Source of the DNA: UBA5399 sp964464145
GTDB taxonomy: Bacteria > Bacillota > Clostridia > Christensenellales > Christensenellaceae
NCBI GenBank assembly: GCA_964464145.1
Contig: CAYXFB010000019.1
Coordinates: 1 to 38,757 of the forward strand
DNA: 38,757 nt
Reading direction: 5' to 3'
Under the pieces are notes generated by a model. That model worked only from the letters and a program-made list of their open reading frames with translations. It did not search any database and was not told the DNA's origin. Position 1 is the first letter of the stretch. Every line of letters starts with the position of its first letter. This document shows, piece after piece, positions 30,315 to 38,710 of this stretch. Both the position numbers and the translations under genes were made by a program.

Positions 30315-32366
30315 TTATTCCGTCCTGAATTTGGACACGAGACGTTTCAGCAGGTCTGCCTGTCCCGAAAGCTCCTTGCTTGAAGCCGCGCTTATTTCGC
30401 TGGTGGCGGAATTTGTTTGCACCACGCCGGATATCTGCTCCACACCGGCCATTATCTGCTCTATGGCCTCGGACTGCATGCCCGTCGCTTCGGATATTTC
30501 GGCCAGCACCTTTGTGGTGAGGTTCACATCCTCCACCGCCTCAAACAGCTCCTTCGCCGTCTTGGAGGTGAGCTCCACCCCAAGGTCTATAGAGCCCACC
30601 GAATCTTCGATCAGCCTTGTGGTGTTTTTGGCTGCCTGCGCGGATTTTCCCGCCAGATTACGCACCTCGTCCGCTACCACCGCAAAGCCCTTGCCCGCTT
30701 CGCCCGCCCGCGCGGCCTCCACGGCGGCGTTCAGCGCCAGCACATTGGTTTGGAAGGCTATATCCTCTATCGTCTTTATTATTTTATGTATCTCGCCGGA
30801 TTTTTCGTGTATATTGTTCATCGCGGCTATCAGATTTTTCATCTGCTCGTTGCTCTTTGCTATGGCCTGCGCCGCCTGCGTGGCTATCTCGTTGGCCTTC
30901 TTAGAGTTATCCGCCGTTTGCTTTATGCCCGAGGATACGCTGTTTACCGAGGCGTAGAGCTGCTGCACAGAGCTGGCCTGCTCCGTAGCGCCCTGCGCAA
31001 GGCTTTGCGCACCGCCCGAAACCTGGCTGGAGCCCTCCGCTATCATGTTGGACGAAAGCGTTATCTCGCTGAACGCGTTCCTCAAAGAATCCAGCGTCGC
31101 CACTATGGAATGGCGTATCTCCTCAAAATCTCCCACGTACTGCCGCTGTATAGTTATATCCAGATAGCCCCTTGAGAGCCTTTCCATGACCGTGCTTATT
31201 TCGCCTATATAGGAATTGAGCATCTCCTTCATATGATCCATGGATGTTTTTATGTGCAAAACTTCCATGCTTGCAACGGGTATCTCCCCGCCGGCTCCCG
31301 CAAGATTGCCCTTGCTTATCATATCCAGCTCGTCGCACACCTTATCCAGCGGCGATATGTATTTTTTCACAAACCACATTATCACAATGGCGGAAAGCGC
31401 CAGCATAACGCCGAATATTATGATGCTGGTGACTATATCCTTCACTATCTCCTCGCTCAAATAATCGTGCGGGAAGCTCAGCACCACTTTCCAGCTGGTA
31501 TCCGCTATGGGCAGAAAATCATAGTAACGCATTTCGCCGTTGTAATTTTTCTGCGCTATTTGCTCGGGCGTATTGCTCGCCAGATTTTCCACCAATTGAG
31601 TATAGGTGTCGCCGTAATCTGTCACCAGATTTTTGAATTTCATATTCTCCTCGGGGAAAAACTCTTCGGGATGCATTATAACGTCATTTGAGCTGTTCAC
31701 CACGAAGGCGTAGGCACCCTCGGGTGATACGGAATTTTTCATAACGTCTATTATGGTATCCATTTTTATATCCATACCAATAACGCCAATAGCGCCGTCC
31801 GCGCCCTGCACCTTCTGCGCAACTGTGAGCACCAGCCCGCCCGTATCCGCGTCTATGTACGGATCGGTCACTATGGCGCCCTCCGCTTGGATCGCCTGCT
31901 TGTACCAATCGCGCTGCGAAACTATATAGTCTGCCGGGGGCGTCCAATCGGTAGAGTCTATATACTCGTTGTCAGCAAAACCCATGTAAAAGCTCAGCAC
32001 ATAGGGGTATTTTTCCTGCTTACCAGCGAGAAATGTTTTATACGCCTCTTTGTTGTCGTAAGATTTTGTTAGCAGCGTCTCTTCCTCAAGGCTGTTTATT
32101 ATGTGCTTTTGCGTGCCTATCCAGTTGTTCAGATAGTCCGAATTTTGAAGCAAATAATAGTCTATCTTGCTTTCCGTACGGTTGGCTATATTGTCCTGAG
32201 ATTTCAATATGGAGATCACCGTTGTGGATACCGATATAGTCAATATCAATATAATGAATACTACGAGCATATAAAGCTTTATGGAATGAACCCTTTTGCT
32301 GTGCCCCTGTCCGTTGCTCATAGATGTGGTGTTTTTTTTGTTTTGATTTTTTGATTTATGTTTCAC
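30315..32366 (-). CDS. Methyl-accepting chemotaxis protein
   Basis: A chemoreceptor of about 683 residues. A cytoplasmic N-terminus precedes TM1 (YMLVVFIILILTISVSTTVI), then an extracellular dCache-type sensor domain of about 250 residues with the WY-x-x-A and DPYIDADTGGLVLTVA segments found in small-molecule sensors. TM2 (IIIFGVMLALSAIVIMWFV) and a HAMP region follow, then the long signalling coiled coil with the near-invariant tip IEDIAFQTNVLALNAAVEAA. It should bind a nutrient and control CheA. The start is uncertain: GTG at 32366 has GAGGG upstream, while GTG at 32381 extends the frame by five codons without a site. It implies motility. Its place beside sugar operons suggests a sugar or related attractant, but no ligand residues can be named. 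Confidence 0.9.
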   Translation of the reverse strand: MKHKSKNQNKKNTTSMSNGQGHSKRVHSIKLYMLVVFIILILTISVSTTVISILKSQDNIANRTESKIDYYLLQNSDYLNNWIGTQKHIINSLEEETLLTKSYDNKEAYKTFLAGKQEKYPYVLSFYMGFADNEYIDSTDWTPPADYIVSQRDWYKQAIQAEGAIVTDPYIDADTGGLVLTVAQKVQGADGAIGVIGMDIKMDTIIDVMKNSVSPEGAYAFVVNSSNDVIMHPEEFFPEENMKFKNLVTDYGDTYTQLVENLASNTPEQIAQKNYNGEMRYYDFLPIADTSWKVVLSFPHDYLSEEIVKDIVTSIIIFGVMLALSAIVIMWFVKKYISPLDKVCDELDMISKGNLAGAGGEIPVASMEVLHIKTSMDHMKEMLNSYIGEISTVMERLSRGYLDITIQRQYVGDFEEIRHSIVATLDSLRNAFSEITLSSNMIAEGSSQVSGGAQSLAQGATEQASSVQQLYASVNSVSSGIKQTADNSKKANEIATQAAQAIAKSNEQMKNLIAAMNNIHEKSGEIHKIIKTIEDIAFQTNVLALNAAVEAARAGEAGKGFAVVADEVRNLAGKSAQAAKNTTRLIEDSVGSIDLGVELTSKTAKELFEAVEDVNLTTKVLAEISEATGMQSEAIEQIMAGVEQISGVVQTNSATSEISAASSKELSGQADLLKRLVSKFRTE

Positions 32367-32456
32367 AGTACCCTCGCTCACGCTTGATGTAGTATATTTT
32401 TTGTCGCCTGCTCAAATAGTATATATCATGAGCATTTGAAAATCTACCACTAATAA

Positions 32457-32502
32457 ATACCCGCAAAAAAATCATACTAAACAGCATAGTTTTTGCGGGT
32501 AT
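32457..32502. terminator. Hairpin terminator after the DUF2207 gene
   Basis: ATACCCGCAAAAA (32457-32469) pairs with TTTTTGCGGGTAT (32490-32502); inner ACTA/TAGT extends it. It lies 42 bp after the stop of the DUF2207 gene on the minus strand. The remaining gap to the chemoreceptor holds a TATACT box and GCTCA...TGAGC and TCAAAT...ATTTGA inverted pairs (32410-32439) that may belong to the receptor promoter. Confidence 0.7.
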
Positions 32503-32543
32503 CGCTATATTTTTTAATTTTTCAAGCTATGCGCGCCGCCCGC

Positions 32544-34436
32544 TCACCAAGAGCCGCCACCTCCGCCGCCAAAGCCGCCTCCCGAGAAGCCGCCTCCCGA
32601 GAAACCTCCGCCGCCGCTGCTTCCAAAGCCGCCCTTGGAATCGCTTGAGCTCATCAGCATGCTGGTCTGCGCGCGGGACATAGAGCTCATTATGGCGCTG
32701 GTGAAGTATATTGTGGAGAAGGTGCTCCATCCGCTGCCATAGTACCAATTGGGCGGTTCCACCGCTATGCTCTCAAACTGCTTGGCCCACTTGTCGCTAA
32801 GACCCAGCACGTAAGCATAGGGCAACACGCTGTAAAAATACTCAGGGTTTTCATTTACAAGCATTTTGAGCTTTTCGAGCTCCACCTTTTCTATGAAATT
32901 CTTCAATCCCAATATCCTGCCGTACCACTCCAGCCCCTTGTCTGTACGCCGCCGGAACGCCGGCGTTATAAAGGTGAGCAGCAGGCTCAAAAGCGGCGGT
33001 ATGAAGAATGTGTTTTCAAAAACATCGCTGCATATAAGCATAATTATAAGGTAGAACACCGCCGTAAGTATTATCCATACCACAATACTGCCCGCCTTGC
33101 TGGTCTTCTTTTCAGATTGCCATCTGTCCGCGATCCTGCAAAAAGATGAAGCGAGCGCAAAGGCGATCACAAAAATCAGCGCAAAGGCGACCACATTCAT
33201 AAATATTTCCCGCATATACACCTGCGCCACAAAGGTTCCCATTATGGCCACGGGCAGCGCCGCTATTGCGCAGGCCACGTTTTTTAGCGTAAGCGAGCTC
33301 TTCACAAACACGGTGTTTTCGTCGCTCGTGAACTTTTCCTTTATCCTGCTCTGCGCCACCTGAATACTGCTGTAAAAATTTTTTTCCAGCGATTTAAGCG
33401 TAACTTCCTCGCCACCCTCAAACAATCTGTTAAACATGACCTTTTCGTATGAATTGGCACTATCGGGCAGAGCCGAGATGTGCTTGAAGGATATATCCCC
33501 CTTCTTCTCGTTCTCGTGTATCTCCATATATCCCTTTTGCGCCCAGTATATGAGCAGCGAAACAACATCCCGAATCTCCACATCGCCGTCTATGATATAG
33601 CCCACGTCGGCCGAGGTCATACCCTCCGGCGGGTAAAACTCCACCGTCACGACCGGTTTTTTCCTGTTGCGGAATATAAGGAACAATATAATACCCACGG
33701 CAAAAACAGCGAGTATTATAACCAGCGCCATGTTAGCCATATCCGCCGCGGTAACAACTCCTGTGTAATAGCCTTCGGGCAGCTCCAGGCGCAGCGTTAT
33801 GCCCTCGCCCGGGTAAAGCGTGCCGCTATAGGTTCCCGTTATGCGCGTGCCCGCCACGTTATATTTCAGCAGCGCGGGGTCGTAACCGCTCACGCCCGCG
33901 CTTCCCACGCTGAAGCCCAGCTTTGAAGCGTCAAATTCGTGCGGCATCTCTATGCTGAACGAAACGTTGCTTATGGGCGTTTCCCAGTCGTTACCCGTGA
34001 TGTTGTAATAAAACTGGTCATACTGGAAGTTTTTATCTTCGCCCACGTAATAATTGTAACTTATGGTGTCGGCGTGTATGCCCTCCACGTATTTATCCGG
34101 ATCGCCTATTCTTATAGAATAGATACCGTTTTCACTGTTTGTGTCAAACTCATTGTCCACATTCACATTGCTTATGAATATTTCGAAATTTTGTAAAACC
34201 GCTTGCTTTGCGTCTCCCGTAACTATAACGGGTTTGGTTGAAATCGTCCTGTACATACCGTGTGAAGGCACAGAGTAGTTTTGCACTATGCGCTCCGTCA
34301 CATCGTAGGAATTGTTGTCGTTCACGTTTATGGAAACGTCCATAGAATCCACGGTGAAATTTGCCCCCGCCATAGAAAGCGCGGGGCACATAAGCAATAT
34401 TAAAACCACGGCCATTGCCGCAAATATCTTCTTCAT
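32544..34436 (-). CDS. DUF2207 family membrane protein
   Basis: A 630-residue protein. A signal peptide (about 1-24) is followed by an extracellular domain rich in beta strands (about 25-220, with VTERIVQNYSVPSHGMYRTI near its start). A membrane helix (about 233-252) follows, then a cytoplasmic region, two further hydrophobic pairs, and a Gly/Ser tail of FGGGGFSGG type. This order is the DUF2207 pattern. Its biochemical role is unknown; it is regularly paired with LemA. AGAGGAT (34445-34451) fixes the ATG at 34436; an earlier start would run through the terminator between the two genes. It is the last gene of the unit and should be expressed only by read-through. Confidence 0.85.
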   Translation of the reverse strand: MKKIFAAMAVVLILLMCPALSMAGANFTVDSMDVSINVNDNNSYDVTERIVQNYSVPSHGMYRTISTKPVIVTGDAKQAVLQNFEIFISNVNVDNEFDTNSENGIYSIRIGDPDKYVEGIHADTISYNYYVGEDKNFQYDQFYYNITGNDWETPISNVSFSIEMPHEFDASKLGFSVGSAGVSGYDPALLKYNVAGTRITGTYSGTLYPGEGITLRLELPEGYYTGVVTAADMANMALVIILAVFAVGIILFLIFRNRKKPVVTVEFYPPEGMTSADVGYIIDGDVEIRDVVSLLIYWAQKGYMEIHENEKKGDISFKHISALPDSANSYEKVMFNRLFEGGEEVTLKSLEKNFYSSIQVAQSRIKEKFTSDENTVFVKSSLTLKNVACAIAALPVAIMGTFVAQVYMREIFMNVVAFALIFVIAFALASSFCRIADRWQSEKKTSKAGSIVVWIILTAVFYLIIMLICSDVFENTFFIPPLLSLLLTFITPAFRRRTDKGLEWYGRILGLKNFIEKVELEKLKMLVNENPEYFYSVLPYAYVLGLSDKWAKQFESIAVEPPNWYYGSGWSTFSTIYFTSAIMSSMSRAQTSMLMSSSDSKGGFGSSGGGGFSGGGFSGGGFGGGGGGSW

Positions 34437-34469
34437 ATAAATATATCCTCTGCGAACAGCCAGAAACGA

Positions 34470-34503
34470 AAAAAGGCGGCGAGCGCCAAAGCGCATTCGC
34501 CGC
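34470..34503 (-). terminator. Rho-independent terminator between lemA and the DUF2207 gene
   Basis: On the minus strand GCGGCGA-AT-GCGC, loop TTTG, GCGCTCGCCGC (11 bp with a 2-nt bulge), then CTTTTTTC. It starts 8 bp after the lemA stop and ends only 33 bp before the next ATG, with no promoter in between. Confidence 0.8.
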
Positions 34504-34511
34504 ACCATTCT

Positions 34512-35090
34512 CTAAAACTGGACCTTCACGTTTTCGCGTTCCTGCGCATCTGTCACCTCAAACATGGGCTGTTTTTCAAATCCATATTTTCTGGCTATCA
34601 AATTCGTGGGAACGGTTTGCAGCTTTGTGTTGAACATCTTCACATTGGCGTTGTAGAACTTGCGTGAATTAGCAAGATCCATCTCCACCTGATCTATCTG
34701 CCTTTGTAGCTCCAAAAAGTTGCTGTTTGCCTTTAGATCGGGGTATGCCTCCGCCACGGCGAAAAGGCTGCGCAGCGTGCCTGAAAGTATATTTTCGTTT
34801 TGAAGCCGCTCCTCCGTTGTGGATGAGCTTGCAACCTGCGAACGCGCCGCCGTCACGCTGTCGAGCGTTTCGCGCTCGTGCGAGGCGTAGCCTTTAACGG
34901 TCTCCACAAGATTCGGTATCATGTCGAATCGGCGTTTCAGGTATACGTCTATCGTAGCAAACGCTTCCTCTATGTTGTTCTTCATCTTTATGAAGTTATT
35001 GTACGCCGAAATATACCATATGACTATTATGATTATAATAGCCGCCACAACGCCCAGCAGTATCCACAGCCAGGTCATATCTCCACCCAT
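34512..35090 (-). CDS. lemA: LemA family protein
   Basis: A 192-residue protein, the usual length. One N-terminal transmembrane helix (WLWILLGVVAAIIIIIVIW, about 6-24), then a helical coiled-coil domain with the family hallmarks NNIEEAFATIDVYLKRRFDMIPNLVETVKGY and FNTKLQTVPTNLIA. LemA proteins sit at the membrane and are of unknown exact function, linked to envelope or secretion tasks; they are often beside DUF2207 genes, as here. GGAGGT (35097-35102) precedes the ATG. It follows two small cupin genes by 26 bp and is followed by an attenuating terminator. Confidence 0.92.
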   Translation of the reverse strand: MGGDMTWLWILLGVVAAIIIIIVIWYISAYNNFIKMKNNIEEAFATIDVYLKRRFDMIPNLVETVKGYASHERETLDSVTAARSQVASSSTTEERLQNENILSGTLRSLFAVAEAYPDLKANSNFLELQRQIDQVEMDLANSRKFYNANVKMFNTKLQTVPTNLIARKYGFEKQPMFEVTDAQERENVKVQF

Positions 35091-35116
35091 TTTAGTACCT
35101 CCAAATTTTGCGCTTA

Positions 35117-35455
35117 TTATGCGCCAATTATGATTGCGTCAAAAACAAGCATTTCGTCGCCGGTGTTTTCTATACCGTGTATCTGCCCGTCATAGCAAAA
35201 CAAAACGTCTCCCGGGGTTATCTCCACGATATCTCCATTGTCGTTATATTTGCCATTGCCTGCGTATATGCGGTATACTTCCGTTTCGCCCGTGTGCTGA
35301 TGGTCGCCCACCGAAGAGCCCGGATGTACGTAAACCGTGGCGCACATGTTCATGTTGGGAGATTTATCGGCATCCTCCAGCCAATGGTCGAAATCCACCT
35401 GTCCTTTGCCGCCGCATACATCGTGCATCGTCTCTTTTGCGTACCGTCTTACCAT
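35117..35455 (-). CDS. Small single-domain cupin protein (second of a tandem pair)
   Basis: A 112-residue cupin. Motif 1 gives His52, His54 and Glu59 (GDHQHTGETEV), and motif 2 gives His93 (DGQIHGIENTGD), so a metal site should exist. Such proteins may bind sugars or act as epimerase, isomerase or dioxygenase; no reaction can be named. It is 11 bp after its paralogue, whose TGA lies inside its GAGGTGA ribosome site. Downstream of homoserine dehydrogenase and upstream of lemA. Confidence 0.85.
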   Translation of the reverse strand: MVRRYAKETMHDVCGGKGQVDFDHWLEDADKSPNMNMCATVYVHPGSSVGDHQHTGETEVYRIYAGNGKYNDNGDIVEITPGDVLFCYDGQIHGIENTGDEMLVFDAIIIGA

Positions 35456-35466
35456 TTGTTGTCACC

Positions 35467-35808
35467 TCATTCGCTAATTATAACGGCGTTTATGACCAGG
35501 TCGCCGCTGCCCGTATTTTTAACGCCGTGCTTATGTCCATTTTGGCACAGCATTACGTCCCCCACTTTGACGGCGTTTGCTTTGCCGTCGTCAAAATATA
35601 CGCCCGCGCCCGAAGCCACGCAGAAAACCTCCGCCTCGCCCTCGTGCACGTGCTCTCCTATAGAAGCTCCCTCGGGCAGCACCAGCGTGGCCGCCAGCCT
35701 GAGGTTCTTGGGCTTTTCGGCATCCACCAGCCAGCCGTTTATAGTCACCGTACCCTCGCCGCCCCGCATGTTCGGCCTTTCCACCACATCGTAACCGTTT
35801 CTGATCAT
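35467..35808 (-). CDS. Small single-domain cupin protein (first of a tandem pair)
   Basis: A 113-residue cupin, clearly similar in plan to the next gene (GSSVGDHQHTGETEV against GASIGEHVHEGEAEV). His53, His55, Glu60 and His94 are the likely metal ligands. The two differ enough to be old paralogues, with motif cores shared. It follows homoserine dehydrogenase by 16 bp, so it is likely in that transcript. Function unknown. Confidence 0.85.
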   Translation of the reverse strand: MIRNGYDVVERPNMRGGEGTVTINGWLVDAEKPKNLRLAATLVLPEGASIGEHVHEGEAEVFCVASGAGVYFDDGKANAVKVGDVMLCQNGHKHGVKNTGSGDLVINAVIISE

Positions 35809-35824
35809 AACGATATCCTCCCTT

Positions 35825-37093
35825 TTATTTTTCCACTCTTATAACGCTGGGGCGTGTCACTATCTCCTCCATGTTGCCTATCTCACAAACCGCGGCGCTG
35901 AGCGCTTTTTCGTGCGCCTTGTGCGTGACCAGTATGAGCGGAGCCGTATCTTTTTCACCCGGCTTTTGTATCACGCTCTCTATGCTCACGCCATGCTTCG
36001 CCAGTATGCCGGCTATCTTGGCCAGCACACCCGGACGATCCATAGCCTGCGTGCGTATATAATATTCGGTCAGCCAGTCGTCGCTGAAACGCATGCTGTC
36101 CGCATCGTACGAATTTTCGAAGGTGGAGTAGCGGTGCTTGCTCTGCGCCGTCGCGTACACCATGTCCGATACGAGCGCGCTGGCCGTAGGCAGATCGCCC
36201 GCGCCCTTGCCGTACCACATCATTTCGCCCACCGCACTGCCGTTTATGAATATGGCGTTGAACGAGCCCTTTATGCTGGCCAGCGGATGATCCTTCTTTA
36301 TCATGGTGGGGTGAACGCGCGCTTCCACCACGCCGTCCGCCGCCTTCTTGCCTATGGCCAGCAGCTTTACCACATAGCCAAGCTCGCGGCCTATCTCTAT
36401 ATCCAGCTTCGTTATGTTGGTTATTCCCTCGCAGAATATCTTATCAACGGGCACCCTGCCGTGAAAAGCCATGGAGGCCAGTATGGAGAGCTTATAGCGC
36501 GCGTCGTAACCCTCAACGTCGCTCGTGGGGTTCGCCTCGGCGTAGCCAAGCTCCTGCGCTTCCTTCAATACATCCGCGTAATCCAGCCCCTCATCGTCCA
36601 TCTTGGTGAGTATATAGTTGGTGGTGCCGTTCACTATGCCGTATATCTGGTCTATGCTGTTGGCCTGCATGGAATCATTTAGCGCGCGCAGTATGGGTAT
36701 GCCGCCGCCCACCGCCGCCTCAAAATAATAGCCCGCGCCCGTAAGCTTGGCCGTTGCCTCAAGCTCCGGCCAGTTTTGGGACACCATGTCCTTATTGGCC
36801 GAAACCACCGTCTTGCCGGCGGCCAGACACTTCATTTCAAATTCTTTGGCCGGGTGTATCCCGCCCATTACCTCGGCCACTATCTCAATCTCCGGGTCGT
36901 TCACTATCTCGTCTATATCCTTGGCACGTATCTCCTCCGGCACGTCCACGGAATAGTTCAGAGCCAGCGTTTTTTTAACCACAAGGCGAATATTTTCCTT
37001 GTGCATTATGTTTTGCCGCTCCATCTCTATGAGGCGGTATATTCCTCCGCCCACCGTGCCCATGCCCAGTATGGCAACTTTTACTTCCCTCAT
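35825..37093 (-). CDS. hom: Homoserine dehydrogenase
   Basis: A 422-residue enzyme of the aspartate pathway, reducing aspartate semialdehyde to homoserine for threonine and methionine. ILGMGTVGGGIY (8-19) is the nucleotide motif. SANKDMVSQNWPEL, EAAVGGGIPIL, GTTNYILTKM and LGYAEANPTSDVEGYDARYKL are the catalytic-domain hallmarks, and an ACT domain follows (about 345-420, PGVLAKIAGILAKHGVSIES). The length is usual for Gram-positive Hom with ACT domain, so feedback by an amino acid is likely. It lies 12 bp after coaX. Confidence 0.95.
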   Translation of the reverse strand: MREVKVAILGMGTVGGGIYRLIEMERQNIMHKENIRLVVKKTLALNYSVDVPEEIRAKDIDEIVNDPEIEIVAEVMGGIHPAKEFEMKCLAAGKTVVSANKDMVSQNWPELEATAKLTGAGYYFEAAVGGGIPILRALNDSMQANSIDQIYGIVNGTTNYILTKMDDEGLDYADVLKEAQELGYAEANPTSDVEGYDARYKLSILASMAFHGRVPVDKIFCEGITNITKLDIEIGRELGYVVKLLAIGKKAADGVVEARVHPTMIKKDHPLASIKGSFNAIFINGSAVGEMMWYGKGAGDLPTASALVSDMVYATAQSKHRYSTFENSYDADSMRFSDDWLTEYYIRTQAMDRPGVLAKIAGILAKHGVSIESVIQKPGEKDTAPLILVTHKAHEKALSAAVCEIGNMEEIVTRPSVIRVEK

Positions 37094-37105
37094 TTGCGGT
37101 TCCTC

Positions 37106-37867
37106 CTAAGCGTTCTTTTCGTATATCCTCTCCAGCCCAATAAGTGTGAGCGTGGGTATTATCTCGTCCATAACGTTCGTTTCGCTGGCTATCAGGCCGG
37201 AAAACCCGCCCGTGGCGACCACCTTGGCCGCGCCCAGCTCCTGCTTCATACGCTCCACTATATATTTCACCTGACCCACATAGCCGAAAACTATGCCCGC
37301 CTGCATGCCCGATATGGTGTTTTTACCTATGGCCTTGGCAGGACGCACCAGCTCTATGCGGGGAAGCTTGGCGGCGCAGTCTGTAAGCGCTTCGGAGGAT
37401 ATCTTTATGCCCGGGCATATGGCTCCGCCCAAAAAATCCCCCTCGGCCGATATAGCGCCGAAGCTTGTGGCCGTGCCGAAATCCACCGTGATCACCGGCC
37501 CGCCGAACAGCTCGAAGGCGGCCACGGCGTTCACTATCCTGTCCGCGCCCAGCTCCTTCGGGTTGTCGTACTTTATGTTTATGCCCGTTTTTATCCCCGG
37601 GCCCACGAACATGGGCTTTTTGCCGAAATACTGGCGCGCCATGTGCTCTATGGTGTAGTTTATAGATGGTATCACGGAGGAGATTATCATCCCCTCCACA
37701 ATATCCGTATCAAGCTTTAGATAATCGAAAAAACCCAGCATGTTTATGCCGTACTGGTCTGAGGTCAGATCTATATTGGTGGCCATGCGAAAGGAATGCT
37801 TTAGCTTGCCCTCTTCAAACAGGCCGCATTTTATATTCGTATTTCCCACATCCATCGCGAGTATCAT
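37106..37867 (-). CDS. coaX: Type III pantothenate kinase
   Basis: A 253-residue ASKHA-fold kinase starting coenzyme A synthesis by phosphorylating pantothenate. MDVGNTNIKCGLF (5-17) is the phosphate loop with catalytic Asp, KELGADRIVN and TVDFGTATSF (the second Asp region), GAICPGI and ATGGFSGLI complete the family pattern. Type III kinases are not inhibited by CoA and use a monovalent cation. It begins 3 bp after the ECF S component gene, which fits uptake and use of pantothenate. Confidence 0.95.
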   Translation of the reverse strand: MILAMDVGNTNIKCGLFEEGKLKHSFRMATNIDLTSDQYGINMLGFFDYLKLDTDIVEGMIISSVIPSINYTIEHMARQYFGKKPMFVGPGIKTGINIKYDNPKELGADRIVNAVAAFELFGGPVITVDFGTATSFGAISAEGDFLGGAICPGIKISSEALTDCAAKLPRIELVRPAKAIGKNTISGMQAGIVFGYVGQVKYIVERMKQELGAAKVVATGGFSGLIASETNVMDEIIPTLTLIGLERIYEKNA

Positions 37868-37870
37868 ATA

Positions 37871-38491
37871 TCAGGCTTTCTCCTTTGCCGGCTTTTGCGC
37901 CACCGGCCCTATTTTAACGGCTTTCTTCACGGCCACCGCCACCAGCGGACACACCACAGCCGCAATAAGCGCCTCGGGCAAACCGTTGGTAAGCACCACG
38001 CCCCATATCACCGCCGTCGCCCCGGCCGCGTCCAGCGTTAGGCCGGCTGCCAGCGCGGGCACGAAAAACAGCTGCATCATGCCGAGATACACGAATGTGT
38101 TTGTGAGCGAGCCCACCGCCGAAGCCGCTATAAGCGCGGGCTTTTCGCTTTTCTTGCTCACCGCCGTGTATACGCCGTATGTTGTCAGCGGGATCAGCAG
38201 CCGCGGCAGTATAAGGCACAATATATAAACCACCGGACTGGCTTCAAAAAGCAAGAGAGACACAGCATCAGGCATCATCAAAAGCTGCGCTATGCTGGTG
38301 AGTATAAACACCACCGAGAGCGTAAGCCCCATTCTAAGCCCCAGCACCAGCGTTCCTATTATCACCGGAATGCACATAAGCGTCAGCTTGGCAAAGGGCA
38401 GCGGTATGTAGCCTATGGGCGTAAAGCCAAACAAGAGCATTATAGCCGCCAGTATCGCAACAAAGGCGATGTGTTTCTTACCGTTATTCAT
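37871..38491 (-). CDS. ECF transporter S component, probably for pantothenate
   Basis: A 206-residue membrane protein with about six hydrophobic helices, the size of ECF substrate-binding (S) components. FTPIGYIPLPFAKLTLMCIPVIIGTLVLGLRMGL shows the short motif pattern of PanT-like S proteins. It must share the ECF A/A'/T energising module coded elsewhere. The ATG at 38491 is chosen for GGAGGT (38496-38501). The pairing with coaX supports pantothenate as the vitamin. A leader of about 100 nt and an unusual palindrome lie upstream. Confidence 0.8.
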   Translation of the reverse strand: MNNGKKHIAFVAILAAIMLLFGFTPIGYIPLPFAKLTLMCIPVIIGTLVLGLRMGLTLSVVFILTSIAQLLMMPDAVSLLLFEASPVVYILCLILPRLLIPLTTYGVYTAVSKKSEKPALIAASAVGSLTNTFVYLGMMQLFFVPALAAGLTLDAAGATAVIWGVVLTNGLPEALIAAVVCPLVAVAVKKAVKIGPVAQKPAKEKA

Positions 38492-38598
38492 TTTTACCTC
38501 CGCTCGAGTTCCCTTAGCGGGATACCCGTCACATAAAATATATTTCGGCACCGTGCGGCTCCCAAAAGCTTGGAATGCCGCCAAAATGTACCGTTTCT

Positions 38599-38628
38599 AT
38601 TATATCAGCAAAACGCGTGTTATTGCAA
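38599..38628 (-). promoter_or_regulatory. Probable promoter of the pantothenate/Hom unit
   Basis: TTGCAA (38628-38623), 18 bp, TATAAT (38604-38599) on the minus strand. Start near 38592, so the 5' leader is about 100 nt. Confidence 0.65.
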
Positions 38629-38643
38629 TGCAAATAACGCGCG
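38614..38643. promoter_or_regulatory. 30-bp palindrome over the -35 box (candidate operator)
   Basis: CGCGTGTTATT (38614-38624), 8-bp centre GCAATGCA, AATAACGCGCG (38633-38643), one wobble mismatch. It covers the -35 box and upstream side, where a repressor or activator would bind. Confidence 0.5.
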
Positions 38644-38657
38644 CCTTGTACAAACAT

Positions 38658-38691
38658 AAAAAAGAGCGACCCTCCAAAAAAGAAGCGCCGC
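38658..38691 (-). terminator. Rho-independent terminator of the gene at the right edge
   Basis: On the minus strand GCGGC-G-CTTC, loop TTTTTT, GGAG-G-GTCGC (one mismatch and a G-U), then TCTTTTTTATG. It lies 20 bp after the stop of the partial gene. Confidence 0.65.
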
Positions 38692-38710
38692 CCGATTATT
38701 TCAAAACGAA

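Noticed and set aside
38492..38584. N-terminal extension of the ECF S component
   Set aside because: It covers the leader and lacks a ribosome site; GGAGGT marks the ATG at 38491.
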